From contig NC_083693.1 of NCBI RefSeq assembly GCF_033118175.1, forward strand, positions 28,653,981 to 28,717,980: DNA of 64,000 bases, written 5' to 3'. The stretch is from Dama dama. Its lineage: Eukaryota; Chordata; Mammalia; Artiodactyla; Cervidae. The position numbers and the translations under genes are program-made. Position 1 is the first letter of the stretch, and the number at the start of each line of letters is the position of its first letter. Below the pieces are notes generated by a model, which saw only the letters and a list, made by a program, of their open reading frames with translations, ran no database searches and was not told where the DNA came from. Shown one piece after another: positions 12,735-24,999 of the stretch.

Positions 12735-13215
12735 TGAGCCCAGGGTTGGGGTACAAGGTAGAGAACTGAATTAAAGTTCTAAAGTGGTCCCTCTACCCAG
12801 GGATACTCTGATGATGTAGTTTGGGAAGGAGATGATCTGGGGACATTAAGTGCTCAGAAAAGCTACCAAATGTTTCTGAACATGCTTCTCCTGAGGCCAA
12901 GGGAGGTCAGTGCTCCAGACAGACAACCGAGAGAGATTCTCAAATCCATACTCCCTCACTTACTGTGTTTGGTTCAACAATTTTAGGAGCTCCTACTTCT
13001 TTAGAAGTTATGAAAATCCCTTGGGAACTCTTACCTTCTCTGCACATAAATCTCTTTGAGAATATGACTATCCCAGAAATACAAATGTACATACATTGGA
13101 AATCTTGCATTCATTTACTAGGCTTTAGTAGACCTCTTAGACCCCATCCCAGGACATCAGTGGACTCATGGGGCTTAGAGTGGGAAGCTGGCCTTGGAGG
13201 AGTAAGTCAGGTGAT
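12735..13215 (+). repeat. Duplicated block P, copy 1
   Basis: The block with landmarks AGGGTTGGGGTACAAGGTAG, CAGGGATACTCTGATG and GAATATGACTATCCCAGAAA recurs in the same orientation at about 51318-51800. It recurs as a reverse complement at about 22865-23275. The inverted copy is one line of evidence for the inversion of unit C. No coding function is apparent. Confidence 0.8.
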
Positions 13216-13219
13216 TTTT

Positions 13220-13522
13220 TAAAAAATAATTTTATTTATTTATTTATGGCTGTGCTGTGTCTTCGTTGCTGGGAGGCTTTTCTTGAGTTGCCGTGCCTGG
13301 GCTTCTCCCTTATGATGACTTCTATTCCAGAGCACCAGCTGTCAGGAACTCAGACTTCAGTAGTTTTGACTCCTGGGCTCTAGAGCACAGGGTCAGTAGT
13401 TGTGGTGCACAGGCTTAGTTGCTTCAAGGCATGTGTAATCTTCCAAGATCAGGGATCGAATCATCGTGTCTTTTGCATTGGCAGACAGATTCTTTACCAG
13501 TGAACAATTAGGGAAGCCCAGA
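13220..13522 (-). mobile_element. CHR-type SINE
   Basis: An AT-rich end (TTTATTTATTTATGGCTGTG) is followed by CHR body sequence and the complement of a tRNA head ending in GAACAATTAGGGAAGCCC. The insertion splits block P from block X relative to the other copies. Confidence 0.8.
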
Positions 13523-13529
13523 AAGAAGT

Positions 13530-14460
13530 GGCTTCCTACAAATGGCTGCTGAACTGGACTCAAAAGATGTGGAAAGTCAAGAATGCAGGAACAAGGTAGT
13601 CTGAGACACCTCAAACCGTGGGGGCACCTGGAAGCAGATTGTGTTTTTGACAAGAGTCACTGGAGAGTTGGACCACTAGCAAGTAACTGAGGAAACTCAG
13701 GTTATGAAAGAGAAACGTGTTCCCCACCAAGCAGAGGTTGTGGGGAAGGAGGGTCTGTGTAATCAGGAAGGATGTGACCAGTAAACAGGACCCAGCAGCC
13801 AAGAGGGAACAAGCAGAGAGGGTGGACAGTGGGGAGGGAGCCGGCTTCCATCTCCACGTCTGAGTCTCTAAGACTGGCAAGTCCAGGGGCCCCGGGAAGA
13901 GGGGGGCTGGGAGGGACACGGGTCTCTGGCACCCCTTCCCCACCTAGTAGATGAGGAAACTGACTCAGCAGCAGTGAGTGCCCTCCTCAGGGGGACAGGG
14001 CAGGTTTGTACAGAACGAGGGTGGATGGGGCAGAATCCCAGCCTGGAGGATGCTACTCCCATACTTGTCCCAAGGAACATGGGGCCGTGGACAGACAGCC
14101 GGCCTGGAGACAGGACACCTGGGTCCTGTCTCTGACTCTGCCACACACAGGGTGACTCTGGACAAGTCCTGTCCCTCCCTGGGGTCCAGCTGCACCATCT
14201 CTATGACGAGAGGGTTGGACTAAGCAGAAGACTTTTCTACTCTATTTTGAGCTCTACAGTGAAGGAACTCGACCAGCCTTGGAATTGTGACAAATGACTC
14301 CTAACCCTCCAATAGGAGGTATGCAGCAGCCGCCATCATGAACCACAGGCTTGGACAGTGAGCCCCTCATGTGAGCCCACCCTGTACAGGTCTTTCACTA
14401 AAGCACAGAGGCATCTCCAGCCTCCTAGAAAGTGAGGTCCCAAGGTTGCGTTCAATTTGA
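13530..14460 (+). repeat. Duplicated block X, copy 1
   Basis: The block starts with CTACAAATGGCTGCTGAACT and includes CAGCCAAGAGGGAACAAGCA and GGGTGACTCTGGACAAGTCC. It matches 41095-42010 nearly end to end, in the same orientation. The GACTCTGG(C/A)CAAGTCCTGTCC part resembles a MIR core. No convincing gene: the open frames on both strands are unlike known proteins, and I would not call any of them from the sequence alone. Confidence 0.8.
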
Positions 14461-14499
14461 TTCAGGAAAATATAAGACTATGAGATTCCCTGAACCGAA

Positions 14500-15760
14500 C
14501 TTATGGAGATAAATGCATACTTGCTTATATCGATGAAAAAAATTGATTAACAGTCAGTTAAGATAGAAATGGAAAATTTTATTCAAGCCAACATAAGAAT
14601 TATAACCAGGGAGACAATTTCAGAAAGCTGTGAAAACTGTTCCAAAGCGGTTAGGGGTTGAGGGCAGTGTGTATGTGACTTTGGTGAAGGGATACATGCA
14701 ATCAAGCTCAGATCTTGACAAAGTTACTGCTTTTCAAAAGGACCAGATACCATAGTTAATAGTTTCAGTGCTTTTCTAAGTATGGGAAGATGCAAGGTAC
14801 CATGTTTATAAAATATTCTCCTAAAAATACATTAGTATCTGAGGGCTGGTTCTGCCAGTTTTCCCAGAGCACAAAGGGCCACATCATGATCTTTGCCCTG
14901 AATTCCTTTCAGGGTGGATTGTAGATCAGTGACTAATGACTTAATGCTTGTAGAACTGGGTGGTGGGCAACATTCTTTATTACACAACCCCTTCCAATTC
15001 CCTCTTAATTTCCAGCAAGGTTTGCTGACTGACCACTTGGTGTGCAATTACTCACCTAGTCCTGGTAACAATAACCTTAATCGTCTGGGCCACCTGTCTT
15101 ACTAGTCTGTCAGCTCCAGGAAATGGTTCCCTCCTTTGCTTCTTCCCATAGCCAGAGTCACGCTATTATAATCATATAGATCTTATAGACTATATATCAG
15201 GTCAGTCATTTCAAGTATTTGGTCATCATCATTATTATTATTTTTTAACCACAGTCTAAATCACACATTCATTAGTGCAAGAAATAACAAAATTAGCAGA
15301 ATAAATTAAAGTAAGTAGTGACATTAATCAAATCATGAGTAGGTAAGCAGTGTTATCTTCTAAGGAGTTACATGGCTGGCACTAGAAGAAAAAATTGATT
15401 TTTTTGGCCAAACCCTCTTTTGAGGAGGGCTGTTTAGCACAATGCAGATGTACAATGGACACTAGAGGAGGAGGAGGGCCAAAGGGCAGAGAAAATTTTT
15501 TATGTTGAAATTTTTCTTGTCTTGCCTTCAAATTTGAGTTTCATCACTTTTTATGATTTTCTTATCATGGAAAGCACTTCCTGGGAGCCCTCCCCCACCA
15601 CCCTACCTTCCACTGCATGAAGATCACATGCTTCCTCCCAGTACAGGAGTGAGGGGCAGCAGCGGGGGTCCTTCCCCTCCCCTGGCCCACAGCTCTGCTT
15701 GCCTGGCTCCTCTGGCTCTGGTGACTCTAGGATGCTGGGGTCTGAGACTCTGTGTCTCAA
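14500..15760 (+). repeat. Duplicated block Y, copy 1
   Basis: Landmarks are AAATTTTATTCAAGCCA, AACTGGGTGGTGGGCAACAT and CCTGGGAGCCCTCCCCCACC. The block recurs at about 42060-43110 (truncated by an L1) and 58455-59830, and inverted at about 36750-37381. It always precedes the 3' flank of a MYADM-like copy, so it is part of the duplicated unit. No gene is seen in it. Confidence 0.8.
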
Positions 15761-16245
15761 GACAGGAGACTTTAGCCACCAGTTACTGTAAAGGGCTGCT
15801 TGTGTCAGTGTACCCGTGGCCTGGAACACACACAGAGCAGGCACACAGGCACACATCTTTATGGAAAAGCATCCAGGTTCTGACAGGGGCCCTTTGAATG
15901 CCAGGGGGCAGGATATTGGGTAATGGGGTAGGACCCATAGGCTACTTTTCCATGGCTGGGCCAAGCTCCTAGGCTCTGGCCAATGTGGAAATTGGGAGAC
16001 AGTCAGACAGGCTTGCAAAGAGGGTTGTTTGGGTGAGAATGGAAATCTGCTTAGTTGCTTCTGAACTCTAGACAAATTTGAGTCAATTAGATTATGTTAA
16101 TTTTGTGGGGGTTTTTCTATCTTTCTACTGAGGTTTTAAAAAGTACAATGCAGATGCAGGAGAAGACTTCTCTCTGTGATTCAGAGCAGGGACTGATGGG
16201 AACCAGAAGCTCCAGGGAATTTTTAAATTTTTTATACATTTAGGT

Positions 16246-16460
16246 TGCACTAGTGGTAAGGAACCTACCTGCCAATGCAGGAGACATAACAGATGCGGGT
16301 TTAATCCCTGGGTTGGGAAGTTCCCTTGGAGGAGGTCATGGCAACCTGTTTCATTATTCTAGCCTGGAGAATCCCATAGACAGAGGAGCCTGGCAGGCTA
16401 CAGTTCATGGGGTAGCCAAGAGTCAGACACATCTGAAGTGACTGAGCGAGCACGCATATA
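16246..16460 (+). mobile_element. Bov-tA SINE
   Basis: tRNA-derived head (GGTAAGGAACCTACCTGCCA), then BovA body (CCTGGAGAATCCCATAGACA) ending in GACTGAGCGAGCACGC. It is inserted in the 3' part of unit B and absent at the matching place in units A and E. Confidence 0.9.
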
Positions 16461-17633
16461 AATCACATTATATGTGATCCCTAGAGAAGCAGAGACAGCA
16501 GTAGAAAGCAACTGGCACACAGAAACTTGTGTGTGCAACACAGTCAAGGAAAGCGATTATTAATACTTGGACTATTGAAGCAATGATACCCACTCAACCA
16601 ACCCACCTGCTAATCCAAAAAGGGTTGAAAGGCACTTCCCCCTTAAGAATAAGGCCACACAGTAATTTTAACCTTTGTGATAAAAAAAAGAACAGAAACT
16701 GTACCCAGTGTAACATCAACTTCAAGGCTGGCAGTGTCCATGTTCTCCCTGCAGAGGCAGGACCTGTTGTTTTTAGCACTGGGGATGGTGGGTCGCATCT
16801 CTGTACCTCTGAAATACTTTGGAGTGTTGTCTTCAAGAAACTGCAGCTCTTTGCCAGTTCAGTTTTTGATTCCCCGGAGAGTAGTTGGACTGGAAGTCAT
16901 CTACCCTACACTAGCTTTAAAATGAGCTCTAGGCAGCAGGTATTTAGTGAGTCCACAATATTCTGGAGCCAATCTCAGGTAGGACAGAGCATCAGGTAGG
17001 GCCTCTGGATCCAAGGTCTCTGCTTTAAGCTTGCAACTCACTGGAAATTATTGAACTCCTGAGTTTTTCTTTTACCTTAAAGGGGAGGGACACCGTATAC
17101 CACCTTACACAGGGAGAAAGGTGGCCCAATCCCTAGCTACAACCCCCTCCGCCCTACCAAACACACACATACCAACTAAGGCACTGTCGGGGAACAGACA
17201 CACATTGGCAATGAGGACCTCCGGAGGCCCAGGGTGTGAACAGCTGCACAGAGGGCTGTGTGCTTTGGAGTCAGCAACTTAAGAGGTGGGAGCGGGCAGT
17301 GAGCAGAGAAGGAAGGAGTCTCAGGTCCTGATGGATCAGAAGAAGGAAAATGGGGGGAGGTGGTCAGGACACAGGAGACAAGAAAACTAAGAATGACCCA
17401 AAAAGGGACAAAGAGTAGAAAATGAGGAAAAAGCAAAACAGGGTGGGGGCAACCACACAAAACAGGAAGGAGACAGAGCAGAAGGAGGGAAGGAAACAGC
17501 AAAGAGAGTAAGATGAGTGGGGAAGGATGTGAGGAGGGAGAGAGGGAGACAGAAAGAAGACATCAGAGAATGTAAGAGCTCGGTAAAGAAACCTCCGGTG
17601 AGAAGAGGGAATCAGGAGCCTCTGGGCAGAGCC

Positions 17634-18467
17634 TCAGATTAGGAAGGCCGAGATCACCAGGTCAACCACGTAAATCAGCAGGTTGATGGCTGTCAGGATG
17701 GCTACAGCCAGTTGTTGGTCCCAGTGGCACACACTATACCCAGCATTGCAGCTTGCATCTCCGGACCGCTGGGGATTCCCGCCAAACTGCTCGTTGAACT
17801 GATAGAGAGGCCAGAGGACAACAGCAGAGATGTAGAGGAGGACGGAGAACACAGTCTGCCCAAACACAGCACGAGAGGAGGGCAGACTCTCATGACAGTC
17901 ACACTGGTGCCGCAATATGGATATGACCCGCAGGATGAAGCAGATGGAGTACACAGCCACACACCACACCAGGGCCGGGTGGTGCATGTACAGGAAGGTG
18001 TTGCTGATGAAAGCGAGGATGGCACAGGCCACAGTGATCTCTAGCTTTTTGAGCAGGCCGATAAAGGAGCAGAAGGACTCACTCATCTTGACACAGGTCC
18101 AGACTGCTTCCACGGCGTAAGCCACTGAAGCAATACAGGAGAATGCAGTGGCGGCGATAGCATGGTTCTGCTGGGTGCCATAACTCAACAGCTGAAAATG
18201 GATGATGGGGTACATGATGGAGGCTGAGAGGCAGACGAGGGCAGAGAAGCAGGTGTAGGCGATGAGGAAGTTGTCCCAGGACCAAGAAAGTTTCTCCTGG
18301 ATTTTACATAATTCAACTATGAGACTGAGGAGGGTCACAGTGAAGCAGAAGCACCAGATGAACATTGACCAGTTACTTAGGTCCGCATTTCAAGCGTTCT
18401 CGCTGGCCACCAGGGATAAGGCCACACAGGTGGAGAGCAGCTGCAGCAGGCGGAAGAAGAAGCCCAT
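17634..18467 (-). pseudogene. MYADM-like copy B, one in-frame stop
   Basis: Apart from one TGA, this is a complete MYADM-family reading frame. The first in-frame ATG (18467) gives MGFFFRLLQLLSTCVALSLV, which aligns with the start of copy E. A TGA at 18392-18390 stops it after 25 codons, and the same frame then runs open from 18389 to a TAG or TAA at 17634, encoding all remaining hydrophobic segments of both MARVEL-like domains (FIWCFCFTVTLLSLIVELC; YQFNEQFGG; CHWDQQLAVAILTAINLL). The further-upstream start used by other copies is not present as ATG, and the splice-acceptor AG used in A, C, D and E is changed here. The only in-frame defect seen is the stop, so the loss may be recent or the site may vary between animals. 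I call it a pseudogene, with that caveat. Confidence 0.8.
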
Positions 18468-19786
18468 GATGGTCACAGAGCTCAGGCCTGAGGACGACCA
18501 CGTGTTCACGCGGATCACTGACGTCAGGATGGCTGTGGTCTTCGTGAAGGAGCTCAGGAGGTGGATTGAGTCAGACAAGTAGAAAAAGTTCAGGGTTCAG
18601 TGTCAGCTGAGGCTCAGAATCTGTGGAGTTGGAACCAATGGCCCAGACACTTGGGTAACAGCACAGCTGCTCCAGAATGGTTCTCCCCACCCATCACCCT
18701 AGACCTTGTCACAAGACTTGTCTTATCCCACAGCTCACAGCTGGGTTGGGTCTGGCATCAAACCATGAACATTACTTATCTCTTTGAACTTTTTGCCATT
18801 ACTGTCAGAGACACAGGGTAGGATGGTCCTTATCTGTAATCTTAACCTTCAAAGCTGTAAAATATCCAAAAGAGTTTTAAAATTTTGTTTGGTAAGAACA
18901 TTTGACCTGAATGAACATGAGACAAGTTATGATCTTTATTTATTTCACTTAGTGTTAAACTTCAAAAGTTCAGTTGCAGAAATGCTACTATGCTTGATCA
19001 CAAGGTGCTTTCAGACCCCAATGTGGTATGATGTCATATACAGTAGATGCACCATGACACCTGTCTGAAGCAGAAAAATTCTGAATTCTGGAGAAGATCT
19101 GACCCCCAAGTTTTCAGAACAGGAATTGTACATTGTACTGCTTACCATTTGACAAAAGAGAAAATAAGGCTCAGGGAACCAAAACGTCTACTACGAAGTT
19201 CCATGGATAGGAGTGGGAACTCAGATAACAATGCCAAAGCTGTGGCTTTGAGCACTTGGCTATACAGCCCACATGTCAGCAGGGCCTGTGGGTGAGAGCC
19301 CAGAACCAAAGCTCAGGGCTCTGGAACCCAGAACACCCCTTCAGGGCCATGGCCTCCTTCCACAGCAACCTGAAGACACATGTGTCCCAGCCTCTCCTCC
19401 CTGCAGCATCACTAGAAGGAGCTACCATCTGAGGGGAAACAGCCCCACCCGGAGGAGGGCAGCTTTAGGGGTGGACAGGGAGGAGCCATGGGGTGAGAAC
19501 AAGGCTGTGGGGACAAGATGATATTGTAAGTAGGGACTGCTGTAAATCCCCTCTGCCAGCATGACTCCAAGGTGAAGTGTGTTGGAGGAATCACAGAGTA
19601 AATTGACATAATGTTTGGCTCTTAAGCTCCAAATCTGTCATCCAGCTGGGAGTCTGGAAAGATCTAGGAGCAGTCCTACATGTGAGGATATTCCTGGCCT
19701 GGGAGACTGGTTAGCAACTTCCAAGCTGGGAAGAAGGGATTGGAAATGAACAAGAATGCTGTGTCTGATGCTGATGGGGAGCCTTT

Positions 19787-20617
19787 CAGGGCATCCCAGG
19801 GAGGGGATGGGGATGGACAAATGATAGGCCCCCCTTTTAAGGGAAGGAGTGGAAACAGAAAGCACCTGCAGGACTCCTGGGAGGTGACAGCCCTGAGGAT
19901 GCACCTGGGACAGGGGCAGGGGTGGGAGTGGCAGAGTGGAGACGACGGGGGATTCCAGGGTCCCAGTGGCCCTGAGGAAGCCCAGTAGGTGTCTTCTGAC
20001 CAAGAAGAGATGCAGGCATGGAGCCAACCTTCCCCATGGAGGAGAGGCCTGGACTGGAACTGAGAGAGGAGAACAGGGGCCTGAAGGGGTTTCAGGGCTG
20101 TGACAGGGACATGTGGCCAGAGTGGCAGGGACCCTGGAGACCATGGAATTGCCCAGGTCACCTGCCCAAGGCAGTCCCGCCAGCCAGGGCTGCAGTCCTG
20201 CTCACACAGGGGCTCCTCCAGGGTCCAGTGTGGGGGGAGTGAGGGCCCTCCCAGCCCGCCCCTCCTCAGGGACAGCTGCCCTGTTTCCAAGGGACTATTT
20301 GCTGAGAGGTCCCCAGGGCTGAAGGGCCAGCACCCTGAGCCCCAGCCAGCTTCCTGCCGTCAGGGGCCTTGTCTCCTTTGCTGATAATAAACCCTGGGAC
20401 AAGCTGAGGCTGGAAAGAGAAAGAGAGCAAATCCTGAGAACCGCCCTGGACTCCCAGAGCTCCTTGAGCGCCAATTGCCAGGGGAGCCCTGGAGCCTGTG
20501 GGCCTCCCAGTGGGCCGTGAGAGAGGCTGGGATGTCACTCTGACTGTCCCTGAATTTGTTCCCAATTTACTGTTAAAATGACCCTGTGATTTACACCTAA
20601 GGCTAAATAATAACTTT
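19787..20617 (-). other. 831-bp GC-rich 5'-flank segment kept in units B and C
   Basis: It lies about 1.3-2.1 kb upstream of copy B. The matching piece in C is about 31.89-32.74 kb. In A (near 4490) and D (near 47480) the flanks are joined directly, with a CTTT microhomology at the break, as expected of one deletion in their common ancestor. The segment is GC-rich and holds a sense-strand open frame starting METGQLSLRRGGLG (19676-20290 in B; 32245-32691 in C), but the two copies go out of frame with each other inside it. That argues against a protein and for a promoter or 5' exon region. The promoter idea is inference. Confidence 0.6.
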
Positions 20618-22081
20618 GGATGCATTTAACACCACAGACGCAGAGCTTGGGGAAGGAGAGGTGTGGTGGTTCCTGTTGTGTGACCCTGGGTAAAGCTTGT
20701 ACCTTCTCTGGGCCTCAGTTCCCCCACCTGGAAATCAGCAGGTTTGCCTGAGTCTCCCAGCAGCCCCTCCTCTACTCTAATCTGTGAGCCTGACATGGTG
20801 TCCCCATCAGAGCACAGCCTGGATGTGGCTGAGCCCTGCCTGCCCAGCACCATCTTGTGGACGGGGAAACAGTGAGCTGGGAGGGTCATGACCGGGACAG
20901 AGGAAGGAGGAGGAGGTGCCACAAGGGCAGAGAAGGAGGAGGGGATGGAGACTCAGAGTTGCAAGGAGGCTGTGGGGCCTGGAGGGGACACTTCAGAGCC
21001 AGATGATCCTGGGCAAGTTATTCATCAGAGCTTCAGTTTCCTCATGTGTGCCAAGAGCTTAATACCTGATTTGTGTCAATTAAATGAATAAAAGCATGTG
21101 AAAGGCTCCTCAGAGGGTCTGAAACAAAACAGTCATGCCAGCTACCTGTCCCCCTTCCCCTCACATAGGACCCAGAAGGCCCCACTCTGGAGATGAGTAC
21201 ACGTAAGCTTGATTTGCTCTAGATTGGGGGTTACAAACTGGTTTGTACTGAAGGTGGTCCCCTGATGTGTTTAGTTTTCCCTCACAGTGTTTTCTGGAAG
21301 AAATGGTGTGGAATAGGTATTGTTTCTTCCCTAAGGGTTTGGAAGCTGCAGTGTTTTAATTTCACATGAAACTCCAGATTTCCTGCTCCTTTAGAAACTT
21401 CAGGAGATCTGGTATCACTGGGCTATGTTCCCTTGGGGGAGTGACTGGAGATGAGCAGAGACTATGCCCTCTATATTGTTTTCCATGTATATCTTTGTGT
21501 AGTTTCCTATATTTTATTCTTCTCATGTACAGTTGACATAAAGCAGGACTATAATTATCTCAATATGTGCTGGGTTTCCTCTCTTCAGCATGGCCAGGCT
21601 TCCTGCCTGCTCCCTGCCTGTTCCTCCATCCAGGGAACACCCATGTCCTCAACCTCATGTACCGCCTTCAACACATTTCACATACTCTGATATCATATGT
21701 AGACATATGTGTACACATGCACTTATGTTTGTAGGGTGTATCTGTATTTTTTTTCTGTTTTATAAACATGAGACTGTGTCACGCACACAGCATTGCTTTT
21801 CCACCACCCCTGACAGGTACAGTTGGTCCTTTCCATGGGCCCTAGTCCTCTCCATCTCCTTTACTTATTTCCTTCCCTCTTGGCTCCTGTGAGCATTTGC
21901 ACTGATCTCCTTTCTCTAGATCAGTGGACCCTTCACTGCAAGTCTCAGACACTGGGGACACAGGATATGACAAGGGAGTTCTGGGAACCCCATTGTATGA
22001 CCCTCTCAAAGGTGACAATTTAAGCTCTGCAAGGGTGCATTGCTGTTGTATTTTCCAATATTTGGATTAAACCCTTTTCAG

Positions 22082-22610
22082 AGAGTGGACCATGGTCTGG
22101 AGTGAGCATCCTGAGGAAATGAGGGGCTCCTGAACCAGGGCTGTGCTGGGGGAGGGGCACTTCTCATAGTAAGCAGGAGAAGCCAGGGTGGGTGGTCTGA
22201 GCAATGTTTATAATGGAGAGAGACAGAGACACACAGATACACACACAGAAGAGTAGACTCTGGCAGGGACAGGCATTCACAGCCTTGGGGACACATTAAG
22301 CATTTGGGACTCAGTAGGAAGCCATTGTTGACATGTAAACAGGGGACTAACATTCACTTACAGAGAAAGCCTCTGGGAATTCCTTCCAGATAGGAAAGAG
22401 ACAGATATGCAATGAGGGGGGTTCAAAAGTGAGAGTCTTGTGGTGCCCAAGACTGTGAATGCCTGTCCCTGCCAGACTCTACTCTCTCTCTCCCATAAAC
22501 ATTGCTCAGTCCTCTTTGCCCCTGGCTTCTCCTGTGAGAAGTACCCCTCCCCTATCAGAGTCCTAGTTCAGAAGCCCCACAGGATGAAAACTCTAGACCA
22601 CAATCAACTC
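22082..22610. repeat. Inverted repeat marking the inversion junction
   Basis: The stretch 22082-22290 (TGGACCATGGTCTGGAGT ... GGCAGGGACAGGCATTCACA) pairs with the reverse complement of about 22440-22606, with a spacer of about 150 bp. The direct arm continues unit B; the other arm starts the inverted unit C. The whole can fold into a large hairpin. Confidence 0.8.
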
Positions 22611-23299
22611 TCTGAAAAGAATTTGATTCAAATAGTAGAAAATACAGCAGCACTCCACCTTCCCCAAAGGCTTCAATAGTCACCTTCTGAGGGTCCTGTG
22701 GCAGGGATCCCAGAACTCCTGAGTCATAGAAAGAAAAGGGGACCATGAAGATGAGTGTGGGCATCTTTGTCAGGACTCAGATTCCTTGGTTTGCCTCCAG
22801 AGGACTCTCTTGTCTATCTGGGGAACTCTGGCATTTGTGGGGGCACCAGTGAGGGAGGCCTGTGTATGAACTAGGGACCCATAGTGCAGGAATCACCTGA
22901 CTTACTGCTGCAAGGCTGCTTCTTACCCTGAAACCCATGAGTCCACCGATGTCCTGAGATGGATTTTAGGAGGTCTATAGAGCCCTGTAAGTGAATATAG
23001 TATTTCCAGGGTAAGTGCATGCATATTTCTGGGATAGTCATATTCTCAAAGGGAGTTGGGTGCTGGAAAAGTTTCCAAGGGGCTTTCTTATATCTTCTAA
23101 ACAAGTAGAGTTTCCTAATATTGTGCACCAAACAGAGTAAGTGAGGAAGCATGGATCTGAGGTTCTCTCCGGGCTGTCTGTCTGGAGCAGTGACCTCCAT
23201 TGTCATCAGCAGAAGCACATTCAGAAATATTTGGTAGCCTTTCTGAGCATTTAATTTCCCCAGCTTGTTTCCTTCCCAAACCGCATCATCAGAGCATCC

Positions 23300-23640
23300 T
23301 TGGATTGAACTGCAACTTCGTATCCTTTGGCAACATCTCCCCATTTCCCCACCTCCTTGTCCCTTGTAACCACTGTTCTACATTCTGCCTCTGTTAACCT
23401 GAATATTTTAGATTCCACACATAAGTGAGATTTTGCTAGCTTTTCTGTGTCTCCCTTTCCACTTAGTGTAACGTCCTCCAGGTTTATCTCTGTTGCTGCT
23501 AATGACCGAATCTCTTTCCTTTTTTAGGGCTAAATAGTATTCCACATGTGTTTCTTATTCTATTTACCCACTGATGTACACTCAAGATGTTTTCATATCA
23601 CCATGCTCTTTAATATCATATAAGATGAAAGAGCAAAAAT
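23300..23640 (-). mobile_element. Old L1 3'-end fragment
   Basis: The sequence CACATAAGTGAGATTTTGCT and the phrases around it (CTCCAGGTTTATCTCTGTTG, TAGTATTCCACATGTGTTTC) are typical of the 3' end of older mammalian L1s in reverse orientation. It is diverged, with no open frame. Confidence 0.65.
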
Positions 23641-24150
23641 TAAAATTGGAAATTTGGAAAAACAGAATTTCTACAGATTGTTATAAAGTATTCCATCATT
23701 TAAAACATTATCAAAAGGTGGCATATGCATGTCTTGAAACTGCATATTTGTAAAATGTTATCAAACACTTTACAGAATGGGAGGACATCTTAAATTTTAT
23801 TTTCACTCAAAAGAAAATCCATGCACAAAAAATTCATGGGTTCAGAATCTATTTCTTTCAATTAAAGTTAAACTATAATAAACTTATAGTGATAGGAAAT
23901 TATAGTGTTACAGACTAATTATTGATACTGTCTACTAAAGAAACACTAAAGATAATTTTTTAAAAGGTCAGCATTTACCTTGCTTGGAAAGTAGCTAAAA
24001 AATCAATCCTGAGCTTGAAGAAGTTACTATAAAATCTCTTTATCTTACCCTATTATAGTCCTATAAGACCGCTTTCTGTACAATGGATATTAATAAAGCA
24101 AAACACAGAAGCCATTTACTCCCATTTGTCTCCTGTGACTAACATTGTCA
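23641..24150. other. AT-rich interval without gene
   Basis: A/T-rich sequence between an old L1 and a BovB. It holds no supported gene; a few short A/T tracts suggest further LINE remnants. Confidence 0.5.
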
Positions 24151-24151
24151 T

Positions 24152-24910
24152 CAGTTCAGTTCAGTTCAGTTCAGTTGCTCAGTTGTGTCCGACTCTTTGT
24201 GACCCCATGAACTGCAGCACGCCAGGCCTCCCTGTCCATCACAAACTCCCAGAATCCACCCAAACCCATGTCCATTGAGTTGGTGATGCCATCCAACCAT
24301 CTCATCCTCTGTCATCCCCTTTTCCTCCTGCCCTCAATCCTTCCCAGCTTCAGGGTCTTTTCCAATGAGTCAGCTCTTCGCATCAGGTGGCCAAAGTATT
24401 GGAATTTCAGCTTCAACATTAGTCCTTCCAATGAACACCCAGGACTGATCTCCTTTAGGATTGACTAGTTGGATATCCTGGCAGTCCAAGGGACTCTCGA
24501 GTCTTCTCCAACACCACAGTTCAAAAGCAAGAATTCTTCTGTGCTCAGCTTTCTTTATAGTCCAACTCTCACATCCATACGTGACCACTGAAAAACCATA
24601 GCCTTGACTAGATGGACCTTTGTTGACAAAGTAACGTCTCTGCTTTTTAATATAATGTGTAGGTTGGTCATAACTTTCCTTCCAAGGAGTAAGTGTCTTT
24701 TAACTTCATGGCTGCAATCACCATCTGCAGTGATTTTGGAGCCCAGAAAAATAAAGTCAGCCACTGTTTCCACTGTTTCCCCATCTATTTGCCATGAAGT
24801 GATGGGACCGGATGTTATGATCTTAGTTTTCTGAATGTTGAGCTTTAAGCCAACTTTTTCACTCTCCTCTTTCACTTTCATCAAGAGGCTCTTTAGTTCT
24901 TCTTCACATT
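24152..24910 (-). mobile_element. BovB LINE 3' portion
   Basis: The 3' end carries a (TTCAG)n tail at 24152-24176 followed by TTGCTCAGTTGTGTCCGACT, the BovB/BovA hallmark. Reverse-strand pieces match the BovB reverse transcriptase C-terminal region (GCESWTIKKAE; LLGRKVMTNLH; LNIQKTKII). It is frame-shifted between pieces and 5'-truncated. BovB is the RTE-type element thought to have entered ruminants by horizontal transfer. Confidence 0.9.
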
Positions 24911-24999
24911 TTCATCAATCCAAAACAAATATATTAGATTTTTGTTCAAAATGTGTGTTCTTGGGATTAATATGGGGAATGAAAATGTTCAAATTTGAA

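Larger units (their letters stand above)
15761..22440 (-). repeat. Segmental duplication unit B
   Basis: This is the second unit, in the same orientation as A, D and E. It holds the 3' flank (17.2-17.6 kb), the interrupted MYADM-like exon and about 4 kb of 5' flank. It carries an 831-bp segment (about 19787-20617) present in C but missing from A and D. It ends at the inversion junction near 22440. Confidence 0.8.

Noticed and set aside
16253..16441. 62-codon frame in a SINE
   Set aside because: It lies wholly within a Bov-tA, and similar frames occur in the other SINEs of the window.
19676..20290. 204-codon frame upstream of copy B
   Set aside because: The counterpart in unit C (32245-32691) goes out of register twice, so the frame is not conserved as a protein.
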